A DNA stretch of 64,000 bases from Asterias rubens (lineage: Eukaryota; Echinodermata; Asteroidea; Forcipulatida; Asteriidae), in assembly GCF_902459465.1 (NCBI RefSeq), contig NC_047062.1, forward strand, positions 30,374,673-30,438,672, read 5' to 3'. Position 1 is the stretch's first letter. Each line of letters begins with the position of its first letter. The position numbers were made by a program, and so were the translations under genes. This document shows positions 43,687-55,500 of the stretch, one piece after another. Below the pieces are notes generated by a model. It was not told the origin of the DNA and searched no databases. It saw only the letters and a list, made by a program, of their open reading frames with translations.

Positions 43687-45949
43687 ATGTTGAAGTTCAT
43701 TCTAATCATCTCTAAGCAAGGTCAGACTCGCCTTGCTCAGTACTATGACGAGAGACGAGGGTTGTCCGAGAGGACATCTCTTGAAGGGGAGCTGATCAGA
43801 AAGGTTCTCCTGCGAGGAACCAAAGGGGTAAAGACGGACTGAATTATTGGACACGCCCCTTTACTTTGAAGCAATTGTCGAGAAGCCCTGAGTTTTTGCT
43901 GTGGTGCCCCAAATGCAAAGTTCCAATAGAAATTTTTAAGTGTCCTCAAATCATAGAAGTGTCCCTTTCCAGAGGAAAAACGTTCTGCCACTTCAAGAAG
44001 TCAAGAAGTTGGGCCCTGGTGACTGCCTTGCAGGCTGTGATTTTTTTTTTTTTTTAAAGGTATACAGCAATTTTCTTCTGGTTTGGGGAACTTCTAGCCC
44101 TGGTTGTCAGTCCAACTCTGGTCGTCAGTCCAACCTGGGCTAGGGGAACTTCTATAAGGAAATGAAAACTTGTATTGGAACTTAGCAAAGGGCACCAAAG
44201 CAACAGCACATATCACCAAAGCAGTTGCTGTGGGTGCAGTGGGTTATTTTGAGGCCTGCGGTGCTTTCACATCATGATTGGTGCCATGGTAAATCAAAAT
44301 AATATAACTCGTCAATGACAATAAATATTTGATGATATTTCTTTTGTTTCTTTTCCGTTAGTGTTCCTTTCTGGATTATCAAGATTTTAAAGTTGTCTAC
44401 CGGCGTTACTTGTCTCTGTACTTTCTTGTCGGGATTGACAAAGAAGAGGTAAATATGATCTTGATAAATTGATGTAGTCTCATCAAGCAGTCATTAAACT
44501 AATAAGGCATAACTTGTAAGTTGTGTTGGCTTTGCTCATACTGTCTTGTCTGCTTCTTTTGTCTTTTGTCCTGTTACGGTTTCTTGGTTTAATGTTTGTT
44601 TGTCCGTAGAGGTTAGGGTACAAAGGCATTCTGCTTCTGTTTCCTGAAAGGATGCTTTGCCGACTATATAATTCAGATTCAGATCGCCCCCCACCCACGC
44701 GACGTGCAAGCTAAACAAAAGTTGGTGTGATGTTTCCTGAAAGGATGCTTTGCCGACTATATAATTCAGATTCAGATTCAGATTCAGAAATAAATGTTAT
44801 TGAATTGAACAGAAATTAAGTTTCTTACAATTCACTCTCTCAATCTTTTTAATATTATTTTACTCTTAGAATGAAGTTGCCATTCTTGAATTCATCCACT
44901 TGATTGTTGAAACCCTGGACAAATATTTCCCGAAAGTGGTAAGTACTTTAAGATGTGATATCTTTTTGTAAACGAGATGGCATGATATAGGATTTGAGGC
45001 ATTGCATGGTGAAGTATCAATATATATTTGGTTTGCGGTAACACCATGTGTGTATCTACTTGCCTGGTAGAGTTTGTTCTTAAGGAAATGTCTTGCTTTA
45101 TTCTACTACCGCAGAGTAGATGTTGGGGGGTTCAGGAGACTTCTCAGTTCTGAAAAGAACTGTCCTGCTTTTTAAACTATTACCCGGGATGGTATAGAAA
45201 TAGGTTGGGACTACTACTTTAGCTTATAGGATCGTAATTAACTGTACTACCGCGGAGTCAGTTCTTGATCTTATCGGCTGGCATTGTATTTGTTTCTCTT
45301 CATCATTGGACTTGTTAAATCAATGTTCAATGCTGCATCCAAAAATTACAAGTTGTTTAATATTTTTTCTTGTTTTTCTTTTACAGACTGACTTGGATGT
45401 ATCCTTTGAAAATATTTTGATAATGTTGCAAATGTGCTCACAGTTTACCGACTTTTGTAATGATGGTAGAAAGCTTCCCTTACAATAATACTTACTGAGG
45501 TGCTGTAGTCTTTGAGAAATAAGTGAATAAATTTTACACAAATAATTTTGATCTCGGTGAGACAAAAGTTATTTTTGCATGTACAATGGATAACACGAGT
45601 CCCCAAAAAACATTGCTCTGTGATTTTCACCTTTTGTCTCAAAAGTTTGACGACTAATGAAGCTGAAACTTCTACAGGTAAATTATATTACATACATCTT
45701 CGCAGTGAGTAGGGATTCGTGTCATGGCCAAAAACTTGATCTACAAACGATACCAAACCCCTTTATAAGTTTATTTCAAACAATTCAAAGACGTGCATCC
45801 GCCTTAACCTAGTGCTATTCCAACAGATCATGTTTAACCTTGACAAGGTGTACCACATACTGGATGAGATGGTTATGAATGGATGCATCGTTGAGACCAG
45901 TAAAACTAAAATCTTGGAACCAGTCAAGTTGATGGAGAGCCAACGATGA
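43687..45949 (+). CDS. AP4S1: AP-4 adaptor complex sigma subunit, complete, 143 aa
   Basis: Coding exons: 43687-43827 (47 codons), 44362-44448 (29), 44870-44938 (23), 45387-45398 (4 codons, a 12-nt microexon reading TDLD) and 45827-45949 (40 codons plus TGA). All junctions are GT-AG and phase 0. The total of 143 aa compares with about 144 in human AP4S1. The chosen ATG gives [20 protein letters not shown], the conserved start of the sigma longin fold. An upstream in-frame ATG at 43624 precedes a good acceptor (TTTCAG at 43631-43636), so it is probably not used. The end reads [20 protein letters not shown] and then a short tail. Known role: small chain of AP-4, which sorts ATG9A and other cargo at the trans-Golgi network. 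The gene is head-to-head with striatin. A 5' non-coding exon ending near 42948 (AAG/gtaaat) is inferred, not proven. Confidence 0.95.
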
Positions 45950-46220
45950 AGGACAGTGATCAATGAAAGATTCATATCCAGTTACTCTGTCCAGAAGCAA
46001 GGCATGCAGTCTTGGTGCAAGACCTTGTTATTCACTAACACTCACTAATAGCGCGATCCCCTGCTCTAACAATAGCGGGTGCTATTGGAAAAACTTCAAG
46101 ATCACCCAACCACACCACACTCAAAACACTCTGGCTGGCGGGATAGGGGCTTACAGAATAACCTCTATCTGTGAAACAGTTGCGACGTGTGTAGCATCGA
46201 GTATACTGGGGCCTATGGTA

Positions 46221-46408
46221 TAGGACTGATACTTCAAGGAGGCAATGAAGGCGATTGCCTCTGTGTCCCCTGGTCATTGCATCCCTTGGTGCCCTAAAAA
46301 ATACCCTAGTGAAAATTTGCAAATTCCAAATAGGCTGCCCCTTATCAAGGAGAAAATGCCTTCCAAGGTACCCTTGCCCTTTCAAAAACGATGCATACAG
46401 GCCCGATG
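46221..46408. repeat. GGCACCAAGG-type interspersed repeat
   Basis: GGACTGATACTTCAAGGAGGC to TTTCAAAAACGATGCATACAG; same order of words as 36250-36402. Confidence 0.65.
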
Positions 46409-46856
46409 GTATTACCATAGAGGTTGACCAACTCAACAAGAACATCTTGCAGTGTCTTGCACAATGACTATAGGCATGGGATACACCACTGTATGGCCAG
46501 TGGTTATGAATTGGTTGTCAATTGGCGCCTCAATGAAAGAGGTCAAACTAAAAGTCCTTCAACCTATAGACCAACTACAAGTGATGCAGGCCGCGCCATC
46601 ATTGTATTTGTAGGGACTCTGGCATCGTAAGATTTTGTATAAAAAAAAAGTGATTGAAACTTTTTGTTTTCAAATTATTTGCTATTATATTTATTTTTTT
46701 ATACACAACACAATCTCACAGCTGATATTATTAATTGTACAAATATCTAAAGACACTCATGAAACTAAACACACCATTGTAAAAACAATTATTATATTTA
46801 TTCTGCGGTATTTTTTGTTGGTTAGATTTACAGTGTACCTTGTTTCATGAGCCAAA

Positions 46857-47007
46857 AGACCTTATGCATGTGATGTCACAGGACAAGGGCTCCCTCGCTC
46901 AGAGGTCAAATAAAGGCTAATGTATGCGCCTTGCGTATTTCAACCGCCTTTTCCCTATTGTTTTACCTCAAAGATGGCGGGCCAGATGACATCAATGCAT
47001 AAGGTCT
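46857..47007. mobile_element. AGACCTTATGCA...TGCATAAGGTCT element (copy 2)
   Basis: AGACCTTATGCATGTGATGTC and GACATCAATGCATAAGGTCT are inverted ends. The interior includes GCGCCTTGCG and AAGATGGCGGG. Confidence 0.8.
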
Positions 47008-47137
47008 GTGATCTGCATTCACTTAATATAAATGCAAATCTATCTAGAAAATGCCATAATATTAATTCATTGTTCGGAAGAGAAAAAAATGATTAAATGG
47101 AATAAGCCAGCTGCCATCTTTGAAATGTTCCCTGGGT

Positions 47138-48175
47138 CCAGTTTCATAGAGCCGCTTAAGCAGTCAATAGTGCTTATAAATTTCCTACTTAGCAACAATA
47201 TGCAGGAAACCAGTCACAAATGGTACATGTGACAATGGGCCGGATAAATAAAAACTAGCAATTACTTATCAAGTTAAAGGTTCAGCATTAGCAAGAAGAC
47301 TGAAAAGTAAAAGATCAGGCATGAACATTTTGCTCGCTGGATTACCTTTCACTTATATAGACATATAAATAAAAACGACATTTTACTAACATACTGTAGC
47401 AATTACTTGTATTTTTACAAGCTACTGCATGAGGAGCTTGAGATTTTACTTGAACAACAGTGTTGCATATATGGCTCGGTATCGGGTCAGTATTAAAGGG
47501 TTATTTTTCCCTTGGCCTATTGATCCAACTACAAATGTTACTTATAAATTTGTTGTGTACTTTAATTGCTCTAAAAGAACCAATCTCTGGATCGCTGGCG
47601 TGGAGAGGCTGGATGTTTCCTCAAAGCCACTGCCGCCATCAAAAACTTTGACTAAGTGGAAACTGCCCTGCCTGCATTTCAGTTAATCGCTATTGATCAG
47701 CGAGTCCATGCCTCTATTGTTATACTCCTGAATACCCCGATATTGTGCTTTTCTCCGACCACTTACTAATCCGTTCAAGTACATGGTGTTTTTCCAGTAA
47801 AAGGTTATTTATAGAGATTTGAGCAAATTCTCATGCCTGATCTTAAACTTATCAACATTTTGTTAATGCTGGCCTTTATACGGCCCAGTATCTTGTGAAA
47901 CTATCAGGTAATAGTAAAATGTCGGTTTTGTTTATATCTCAATAAGAAGAGTCCCACAAGCATTGATTTTACCTACTAGTTCGACCAATTACTAGCAATA
48001 TTAAGGCTTACTTTTATTTATAAGGATTTAAGTAAAAGACTAGTAAAAGCAAATGCTAGTTTTTATTTATCTGGCCCATTGTCTTTTGGCTGGTAACCTT
48101 GTTCTGTTCAGGAAACTTGTTTTGTGCTAAGGTACTTTTTGTGCCCAAGCATGCAGCTCTATGAATGTGGGACCA
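47138..48175. repeat. TTTCATAGAGC-type repeat split by a later insertion
   Basis: The left half, 47138-47230 (GTCCAGTTTCATAGAGCCGC), and right half, 48084-48175 (TTTTGGCTGGTAACC through GCAGCTCTATGAATGTGGGACC), together make one family member. The 853-bp element at 47231-48083 interrupts it. Confidence 0.7.
47231..48083. mobile_element. 853-bp inverted-repeat DNA element, nested insertion
   Basis: The start GACAATGGGCCGGATAAATA and end TATTTATCTGGCCCATTGTC are inverted for about 30 bp (AAAACTAGCA/TGCTAGTTTT follows). Subterminal words AAGATCAGGCATGA and TCATGCCTGATCTT extend the symmetry inward. No transposase frame is recognisable; the longest open frame is 85 codons. Confidence 0.8.
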
Positions 48176-48345
48176 GGGCCCAATTTTCATTGAGCTGCTT
48201 TACTTACCACCATAAGGTTACCAGCCAAAATACCATGTCACATGTAACATTTATGACAGGTATCCCACTCATTTTTGCTTAGCAGAAAATTGCTCAGCAA
48301 TAGTTCCTGCTCAAGCAGCTCTATGAAATTGGGACCTGTTTACAA
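48176..48345. mobile_element. 170-bp GGGCCCAATTTTCAT...ATGAAATTGGGACC element
   Basis: AGGGCCCAATTTTCATTGAGC on the left and GCTCTATGAAATTGGGACCT on the right are inverted. It contains GGTTACCAGCCAAAA and TTGCTTAGCAGAAAATTGC. It is the most compact complete copy of this abundant family. Confidence 0.75.
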
Positions 48346-49299
48346 TATAGTATTGTTAAGTGCTACTGTTCATATACCAAAAAGGTACCAGTCTATTTTC
48401 CCTTCCAGCCTCAGTATGGTTACATTGAATTGAATGGGGGATGAACAAGATGGTTTCTCAGATGAAAGCTCTCATGTATTAAATATTGGCACATATTTCC
48501 CATAGTGAGTAAATCTAAGGATAAATAGTTAACCAAACAACTGACACTTCAAAATCAAAAACATTAAATACTGGTTTTGGTATCCATTTCTTTAGAATTA
48601 ATTTTTCATTGTAAGATCCAAGCTTATACAGAAAGTGACCATAGACCTTATCGCAAATACTTGATGCGCGCGGTCGGTGTGGAATGAGGTGCATGCTGGT
48701 TTAGTTAGCGATCAAGCTACATGTAGCATCTCATTCAAAAGTTGGCGCTTGCGCAAAGGGTATTTGCGAAAAGGTCTACGACAAAACTCAGAAAGCCATT
48801 CAAATTTATAGCCGTGGCCATTGTCAACAATTTTACAACCTTGTAATATCTTTATAGACTTTCCTCTGATGGATTTCCACTAAGTATTTAAAAATTAATA
48901 AATCAATTATTATCAAATAATTGCCACAGTGCATTGGTTATTGATGCATTTAAATATTAATGGTTCTGAAAGACCCTAACTTTCTTGAATACAAAAAGTA
49001 CTTGTTGTGTAACCTCCCTTCATTTGTGTTTCAAATGTGGCTATCCCATTGTAATGTTGTGTTCCATTAAAGGAGTCTGATAAGTTTGGTAATCCTACTC
49101 GATCATTTACAAGCAAGTCAATACACGACCAAGTTTATGGAAAAATTTACAAAAACAAATTCTAGTTTGGATTGGAGTGTAAAAAAGTAGGCTGAAACCT
49201 TTGGTTAAACCCTTCACAGTCCGCAAGGATGTAGGCATAGGTATCATCCACTAGCAGCCTCTGGTTGGTAGAGGCAGAATGCGCACTGCCTTCCAAAAA

Positions 49300-49425
49300 G
49301 TTTGGGAAGCAATTATGGTTAGGTACCTTGCTTTTAAAAGGGCTCCAGTGTCATGACCAGGATTCAAATCCACACTCTGCTGCTGACAACACTAGAGCTA
49401 CGTTACGGTGAACCGTAAAGAGCAC
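49300..49425 (-). repeat. SINE fragment, tRNA-Leu/Ser-like family
   Basis: GGTTAGGTACCTTGCTTTTAA, GATTCAAATCCACACTCTGCTG and ACACTAGAGCTACG correspond in order to 35475-35560. Confidence 0.5.
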
Positions 49426-49537
49426 ATCTACGAGGGAAATATACTTGCTGGATCATTTTAAGGGGCACCAAGGCAATGGTCAAAGTGCATGGAGGCGATT
49501 GCCCTGTTACCTCTGAAGTATAAGGCAGTTACTTGGG

Positions 49538-52500
49538 TCACCATCTGACTAGTATAGTGTCTCCATTCTCTAAGGAATAGTGCATCAATTGTCTCATATC
49601 ATTGTCCAACTCGATCTCTTTACCTGGTATCTATAGTGATAAAACATCGAAACATTGTACATTATTAAAGCTAGCTGACAACTTCGGTTATACTCAAAGA
49701 CCAGGGCCTTAATTCATAGAGCTGCTTATAAGCACAAAAAGGTGCTAAGCATAATAACAAAATTATGCTTACCAGCATTAGGTTACCAGCCAAACTACCA
49801 TCTGACATTTTTGGCTGGTATGCTGCTCTTTTTTGTTAAGTAGAGAATTGTTAATGTAAGGGAGACTTTTGGGACGGTTATGGCAGCAGGTAAAATCCTT
49901 TGTTCTTGGTAACGTGTGCGTGCTCAGAGCTACGTAAGCAATGGAATTTACGTGGTTAGTCTGCTGCCACCATTGTTTCTGTTTCGGTGTAAGGGTAAAA
50001 AAACAAAATAAATATTCAATAATTCCTGAAGCTCTATGAAATTAGGCACAGTATTTGCACTTTGTGTGACCCATAATACAGAGGAAATAACAAACCTGAG
50101 TCACAAGAAAATACTAAAAAACCATCACAGTGTTCACTATTTTCTGCACATTTATAAGGGCTTAGAGCAAGAAACCGAGTGCAGTGGAACTTTTTCTAAC
50201 AAATAACAGCATTTCAGCTGGAAGATTTTAAATGCTTTACTTCTTTGGCATCATGTAAATTTGCTTAACACATTATCATAAGTGGTCAAAAACTGCAGAA
50301 TGGACAACTGGAATAAAACATCTAAAGGCTACGTGGAAAAGGTAATACTTGATGAGAAGAGGATTGAATATAAGATTTGAGGCATTGCATGGTGACGTAT
50401 CAATATAGTTTTGGTTTACGATAACACCATGTGTGTATCTACTTGCCAGGTAGAGTTTGTTCTTAGAGAACTGAAAATATACACTTAAAAGCCAGTGTTC
50501 TGTCTTCACTTTACAGGTCATTATAAGGTCATTAATAAGGTCGTACCTTGAGGCTTGTGTATGTCAGGTTTTGGGCAGTGACCTCCACCTTGAGCAACCG
50601 ATGTATCAGATTCTTTATCCTCTGTATTTCCATTGTTCCTATAAACAGTGAAGAAAGTTTACCACGACAATCAATGAATGAAGATTCTTTCATTATTTTA
50701 CACATTACGCTTGTTTATTGCCATCATGATTGCGAGTGCAATTTAGTTAAGACCAACTCCTGGCCAGATAACCAATGAAGCTTGGGCTAACCAACATCAG
50801 GTTCAATTAAACAAGAAGTGTGCTAAGCACCTAAGCTTTAAAATGCTCTAGTATTGCATAATTTCAAGTTTAATAATTTGGTTTCATCTGCCATTGACAA
50901 ATTTACATACCTATTTTGTACTCTCATATAATGCTAACAGATTTTGGCCTTCCCCCTTCAACCAAATCACTGACCACTGTTGATGAGATTCGATCCCTCA
51001 TCACACATGGCATTGCCCAGTTTAGGATATCATGGTATTGACGCCTTGCCATGCGTCACACGCAACGACTGATGCCACGCTCAACATGTTGGTGGTCAAT
51101 AGGTTTACGAGTAATCGCCGCGTGGCTTAAATGCGCACTTCTCTGAATAACATGCGTTGACATTGACCACTAAAATGACGCATCCTAGATTATTCTGATG
51201 ATGACGTCAGGTGAAATGGGTCAATACATGAGTGGACTGTTTAGTAGTGTGAACAATGGGGTTCTAAAAGACAATGGACAGATTGAAGTACGTCGGCATG
51301 TGCTGACACAGGCCCTTATATATTTTGTGTATACTAACCTGGTAGTTTCTTGGTCAGTACTTTCTTGGAAGGCGCATCTGGGCATTTGATTGTGACTTGA
51401 ATGAGAGTTTCCTTCAGTGCAGATGACTTGACCACCAGTTCCGACTCCTCTGGTATTCCATACACTGCATGCCAAGGAAAATGTACGACCCAAACAAAGA
51501 GTATAAACAATCAGCTTTGAGAAAGCTTTAGTACGAGTGAACGATTAGCTTCAAGAAATAAAAGACCATGTATGAATTTTCTTGTTAACTGTTCTGAGAC
51601 AGATATGTAGAGGGAGGATTTTTGGTGAATATAGCATAAAAATAAACAAAGCTGGTGTGAAGGGCAGTATTTGTGTATTACTATTAATAGAGCCCATCCA
51701 TCCCAAGGTGAATGCATTGGACTTTCAGGCACAACATAAAAGAAATGAAAAAAGGGGTACATCTCAAACTTGTTTAGCTTTTAGTCATTATACATGTGTT
51801 ATACTACAATACATTACAATACAATACAATACAATGCAATGCAATACAATACAATACAGTACAATACAATACAATGGGCTTCTAGATAGCGCCATTTCAT
51901 TTAGACCACAGCGCTTTTAAATCCTATTGAAATCGTACACCTTCCCAGGTCAAAATTCCGATTGAACCTAGTTAACTGGGGTCAACTGGTTCAACTGGAT
52001 AGAGACCAAACTCGTCCATTTTCCATATTAACCAACTGGTTTGAACTAGGTCTAACTGTGTTCAACTAGGTTGAAATTATAAACCAGCTGGTTTCTGTCC
52101 ATTTACCATATTAAACCAACTGGTTTTAACTGTGTTTTACTAGTTTATCAACTGGTTTCAACTAGTTCCAGTTAAACCCAGTTTAACTAGGTTCAACTGG
52201 AATTTTGACCAGGGTTCCTATATCAGTGTAGTACCTTGCCTGCTAGAGAGTGCACTGAAATGCACAAGGTAGCTAGTTTCTATTTTCATAAAAAATAGTG
52301 ATATGATCTATACAGTCCTTACCTTCTAGCAGCTTGGGATATCTTGGATGAAGACCAAGGAACTCTTGACTTGGGTTGCTCTTCCCTTCTTCTCTGCTTC
52401 CCCCACTCGCCAACCACTCCTTACACGTCTTTATCACGTAGTCAATCTCAGAGCCCTTTCTCTCACTGGAATTGATCTGCATAAGGGTAAACATTCCCTT

Positions 52501-55500
52501 TTCAATGTCTACATGCTTTCCTTTGAATATCAACTAATGAACCACATGGGAAACTTACTGGGATGTTGGCAGTCTCCCCATTAGTCAATATCTTTGTTCA
52601 TGGGTGCCAGGCAGATCCCAGTCAGCCGATAAGAGATGATCAAAGCATATTGTAGGATTTGAAACTTTGCAAGGTGGAAATACGATATAGATAGGTTTGC
52701 GGTAACACCATGTAAGGACTATCTCTAATGAGTTGGGGTGGTTCTGAAAAGAACCGTTGGTTTCAACTCAATGTTTCGATCAGTATGCTCTGATCGTCTT
52801 CTGGAGAATTCTGATCGAAACGTCAAGTTGAAACCAACGGTTCTTTTCTGAACCACCCCAACTCATTAGAGATAGTCCTCACATGGTGTTACCGCAAACC
52901 TTTCTATATCAAAATATATTGATTAAAAATGAGTTAAAACCATCGGCTCTTTTTAGAACCAACACTACTCAAAAGAGATCAACACATGGTTACAGAAAAC
53001 CTCACCTAATTATTCTCCCACTATGCAAAGTTTTAAATACTACTTAACAATAAATATAGAGCACAACCACCTGGATCTTCATGTCCCTCTTTTGTTTATG
53101 ACTCACCGTACTACCATTGCAGATCTTGAGACTTCCAATCTTTGCAACCAGTAGCTCTCTGATGGACTCGGGTGATATGCCGTTCAAGAATGGATTCCGC
53201 CTGATCCGTAGCTCTGTCAGGCTAGCCAACTTCTCCAGATCGGAAATATCTCTCCACTGCAGGAATAAATAGAAATTAGTGACTCCTTTCATTGGATCTG
53301 TTTCACCTCAAGAAAGTCTATGTATCAACGTTTTTATTCAACGTACCCTTATTTCTTTCCAAGCTTCGTAATTTGTATTTTTGTTTTTGTTTTGTTACTC
53401 TCTTTGTTTGTTTTATGCACCTCAGAGTTTTCGAGAAAGACGTAATTTTCCACGAATTTGATTTCAAGAGCTCAGAATTAGATTTTGAGGTCCCGAAATC
53501 AAGCATCTGAAAGCACACAACTTCGTGAGACAAGGGTATTTTTTCTTCCATTATTATCTTGCAACTTTAACGACCAATTGAGTTCAAATTTTCACAGGTT
53601 TGTTATTTTTTTTTATTACATATGTTGAGATACACCAAGGGAGAAGACTGGTTTTTGACAATTACCAATAGTGTACAGTGTCTTTAACAAGCATTTTGAT
53701 TGTACTTACACTGTTGATGGCATTCCCACTGATAGAAAGAGACCTGAGGCTGCAGAAATGTTGCGTTGTCGCTGTTGGAGATGTATCATCAAACTTGACA
53801 CAAGCCAAAGAATTGGAATTGAGAATTAAGGTGTTCAACCTGCAATAGAGTAAAAGGAAATAGTAAATGTATTTGGTTTGCGGTAACACCATGTGTATAT
53901 CTACTTGCTGGGTAGATTGCTCTTTTGAGAACTTGTCCTGCTTTTTTTCGGAATTTAGGAGACTTCTCTACAACCGCAGCTCATAGATTTTTGGAATTTT
54001 GGACACTTCTCAGTTCTGAAAAGAACTGTCCTACTTGTTAAGTACTACCTGGGCGAAGGTAGGAAATCAGCAGGAAAGTGGCCAGGACTTTTGCAATAGT
54101 GGATTGAGGGGACTCTCCTTGCAGCGTTATCTCCTTGTTAACTTCACTTCCGCAAAGTGAGTGAGAAATATTTGATTATTTAAGCACCCAATTTATTTCA
54201 ACTGGGTTGAAACCATTGTAACTAACTCTTGAATGTAAAACACATAGGCTTTACAATTTGGATGATATAGACCATTACTCAGTGTAGATTGGAGACCTTA
54301 TTTGCATATTGATCAATCCCAATTGTTGCAAAATTTTGCCTGAACTGGTAGAAAAGTGCCGCCCTAACCGTTGCCTGATGGCCAGGTTTCAAACTAACAT
54401 GGTTAAATCCACAGCAAGGCAAATGACAAGTTCAAAAAGAACGAGAGGGGATTAGTTGACAGTGTGCACTGAGCTCGTCTCTAACAAAGAATGGATCAAC
54501 CTTAATTTAATATGCATGATTTTGCTGTGCTAAGCTGCTTTTCGTGCTTAAGCAGCTCCATGAAATTAGCTCCTGATCAGGTTGAGTTGTTATTCAAAAA
54601 CATGCAGAGATGAATCCATGTTTTAAGATTTGATTTCCTACGTTATAGGGCTATATGTATTGTTGTTTGGGCTTACCTGGGTAAACTTGAAAAGTGCATG
54701 ATGTCATCCCATTCAGATATCTGGTTACCTTCCACATTGAGTAGCTCTAATATCTCAAAGGTATCTGGACGCAATCTTGAAAAAAAAAGAAAGGGAAAAG
54801 CAATTTACTTCAAAAATTGAATGTTATGGATGTTGCTTCAAATCAGTTCTCAAATGAAAGATAGAGACCTCAAAGATAGAGAACACAGTATAACAAAAAC
54901 AGTCCTTTATTGGCACATTATCCCAAACTCTAGTTTAACTCAAACTGCCTGTATGTAGTTTTCTTGCATCAATGTCTTCACCATACCGCTCCTTCATATC
55001 TCACCAGTCTCATCAAGATTTACCAACTTGGAAGACCTGGCCTTCGCTCTGGTTCAGAGAGTACACTCTTGGCAGTTCCAAAGGTGCATTCCGCTGCTGG
55101 GGATCGTGCTTTTTACACACATGCTCCGCGCCTTTGGAACCGTCTCCCTCATCAAAGTCGTTCCGCGGAGTCACTTGCAGAAACATCTCAAACCTTTCCT
55201 GTTCAATGATTGATTGCTTTGGCTGTTTTTCCATTATCAGTGCCATTATTTATTTGCTTATTGTTTAGTTTCTTGGAAAGCGCTGTGGTACCTCGTGTAA
55301 GAGCGCTATATCAATGTCTCTTATTATTATTATGTTAATGACGCAATACATAAACTTGAAAATAACAAGGGCAAGTGTGGAAGGAAGGGGTGGGGGATTT
55401 TGTCTATTACGGGTGTCCTCCAACATCTAAAACGTACCATTTGAATACTAGAAAATTACCAGAATACTCACTGATCAATTTTTGAGATTTGATTGAAGCA

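Larger units (their letters stand above)
45950..49537. other. Convergent intergenic region between AP4S1 and TBCE
   Basis: Both flanking genes end here. The interval holds a GGCACCAAGG-type repeat (46221-46408), an AGACCTTATGCA inverted-repeat element (46857-47007), an 853-bp element nested inside another repeat (47138-48175), a complete 170-bp inverted-repeat element (48176-48345), a CpG-containing repeat (48650-48780) and a SINE fragment (49300-49425). No coding potential was recognised. Confidence 0.6.

Noticed and set aside
43624..43842. Upstream in-frame ATG giving a longer AP4S1 N-terminus
   Set aside because: The extension has no counterpart in sigma subunits and starts before a good 3' splice site at 43636; the ATG at 43687 gives the family start.
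54964..55209. Possible independent gene inside TBCE
   Set aside because: The APRLWNRLP motif and AT-rich tail identify a truncated, frameshifted non-LTR retrotransposon end.
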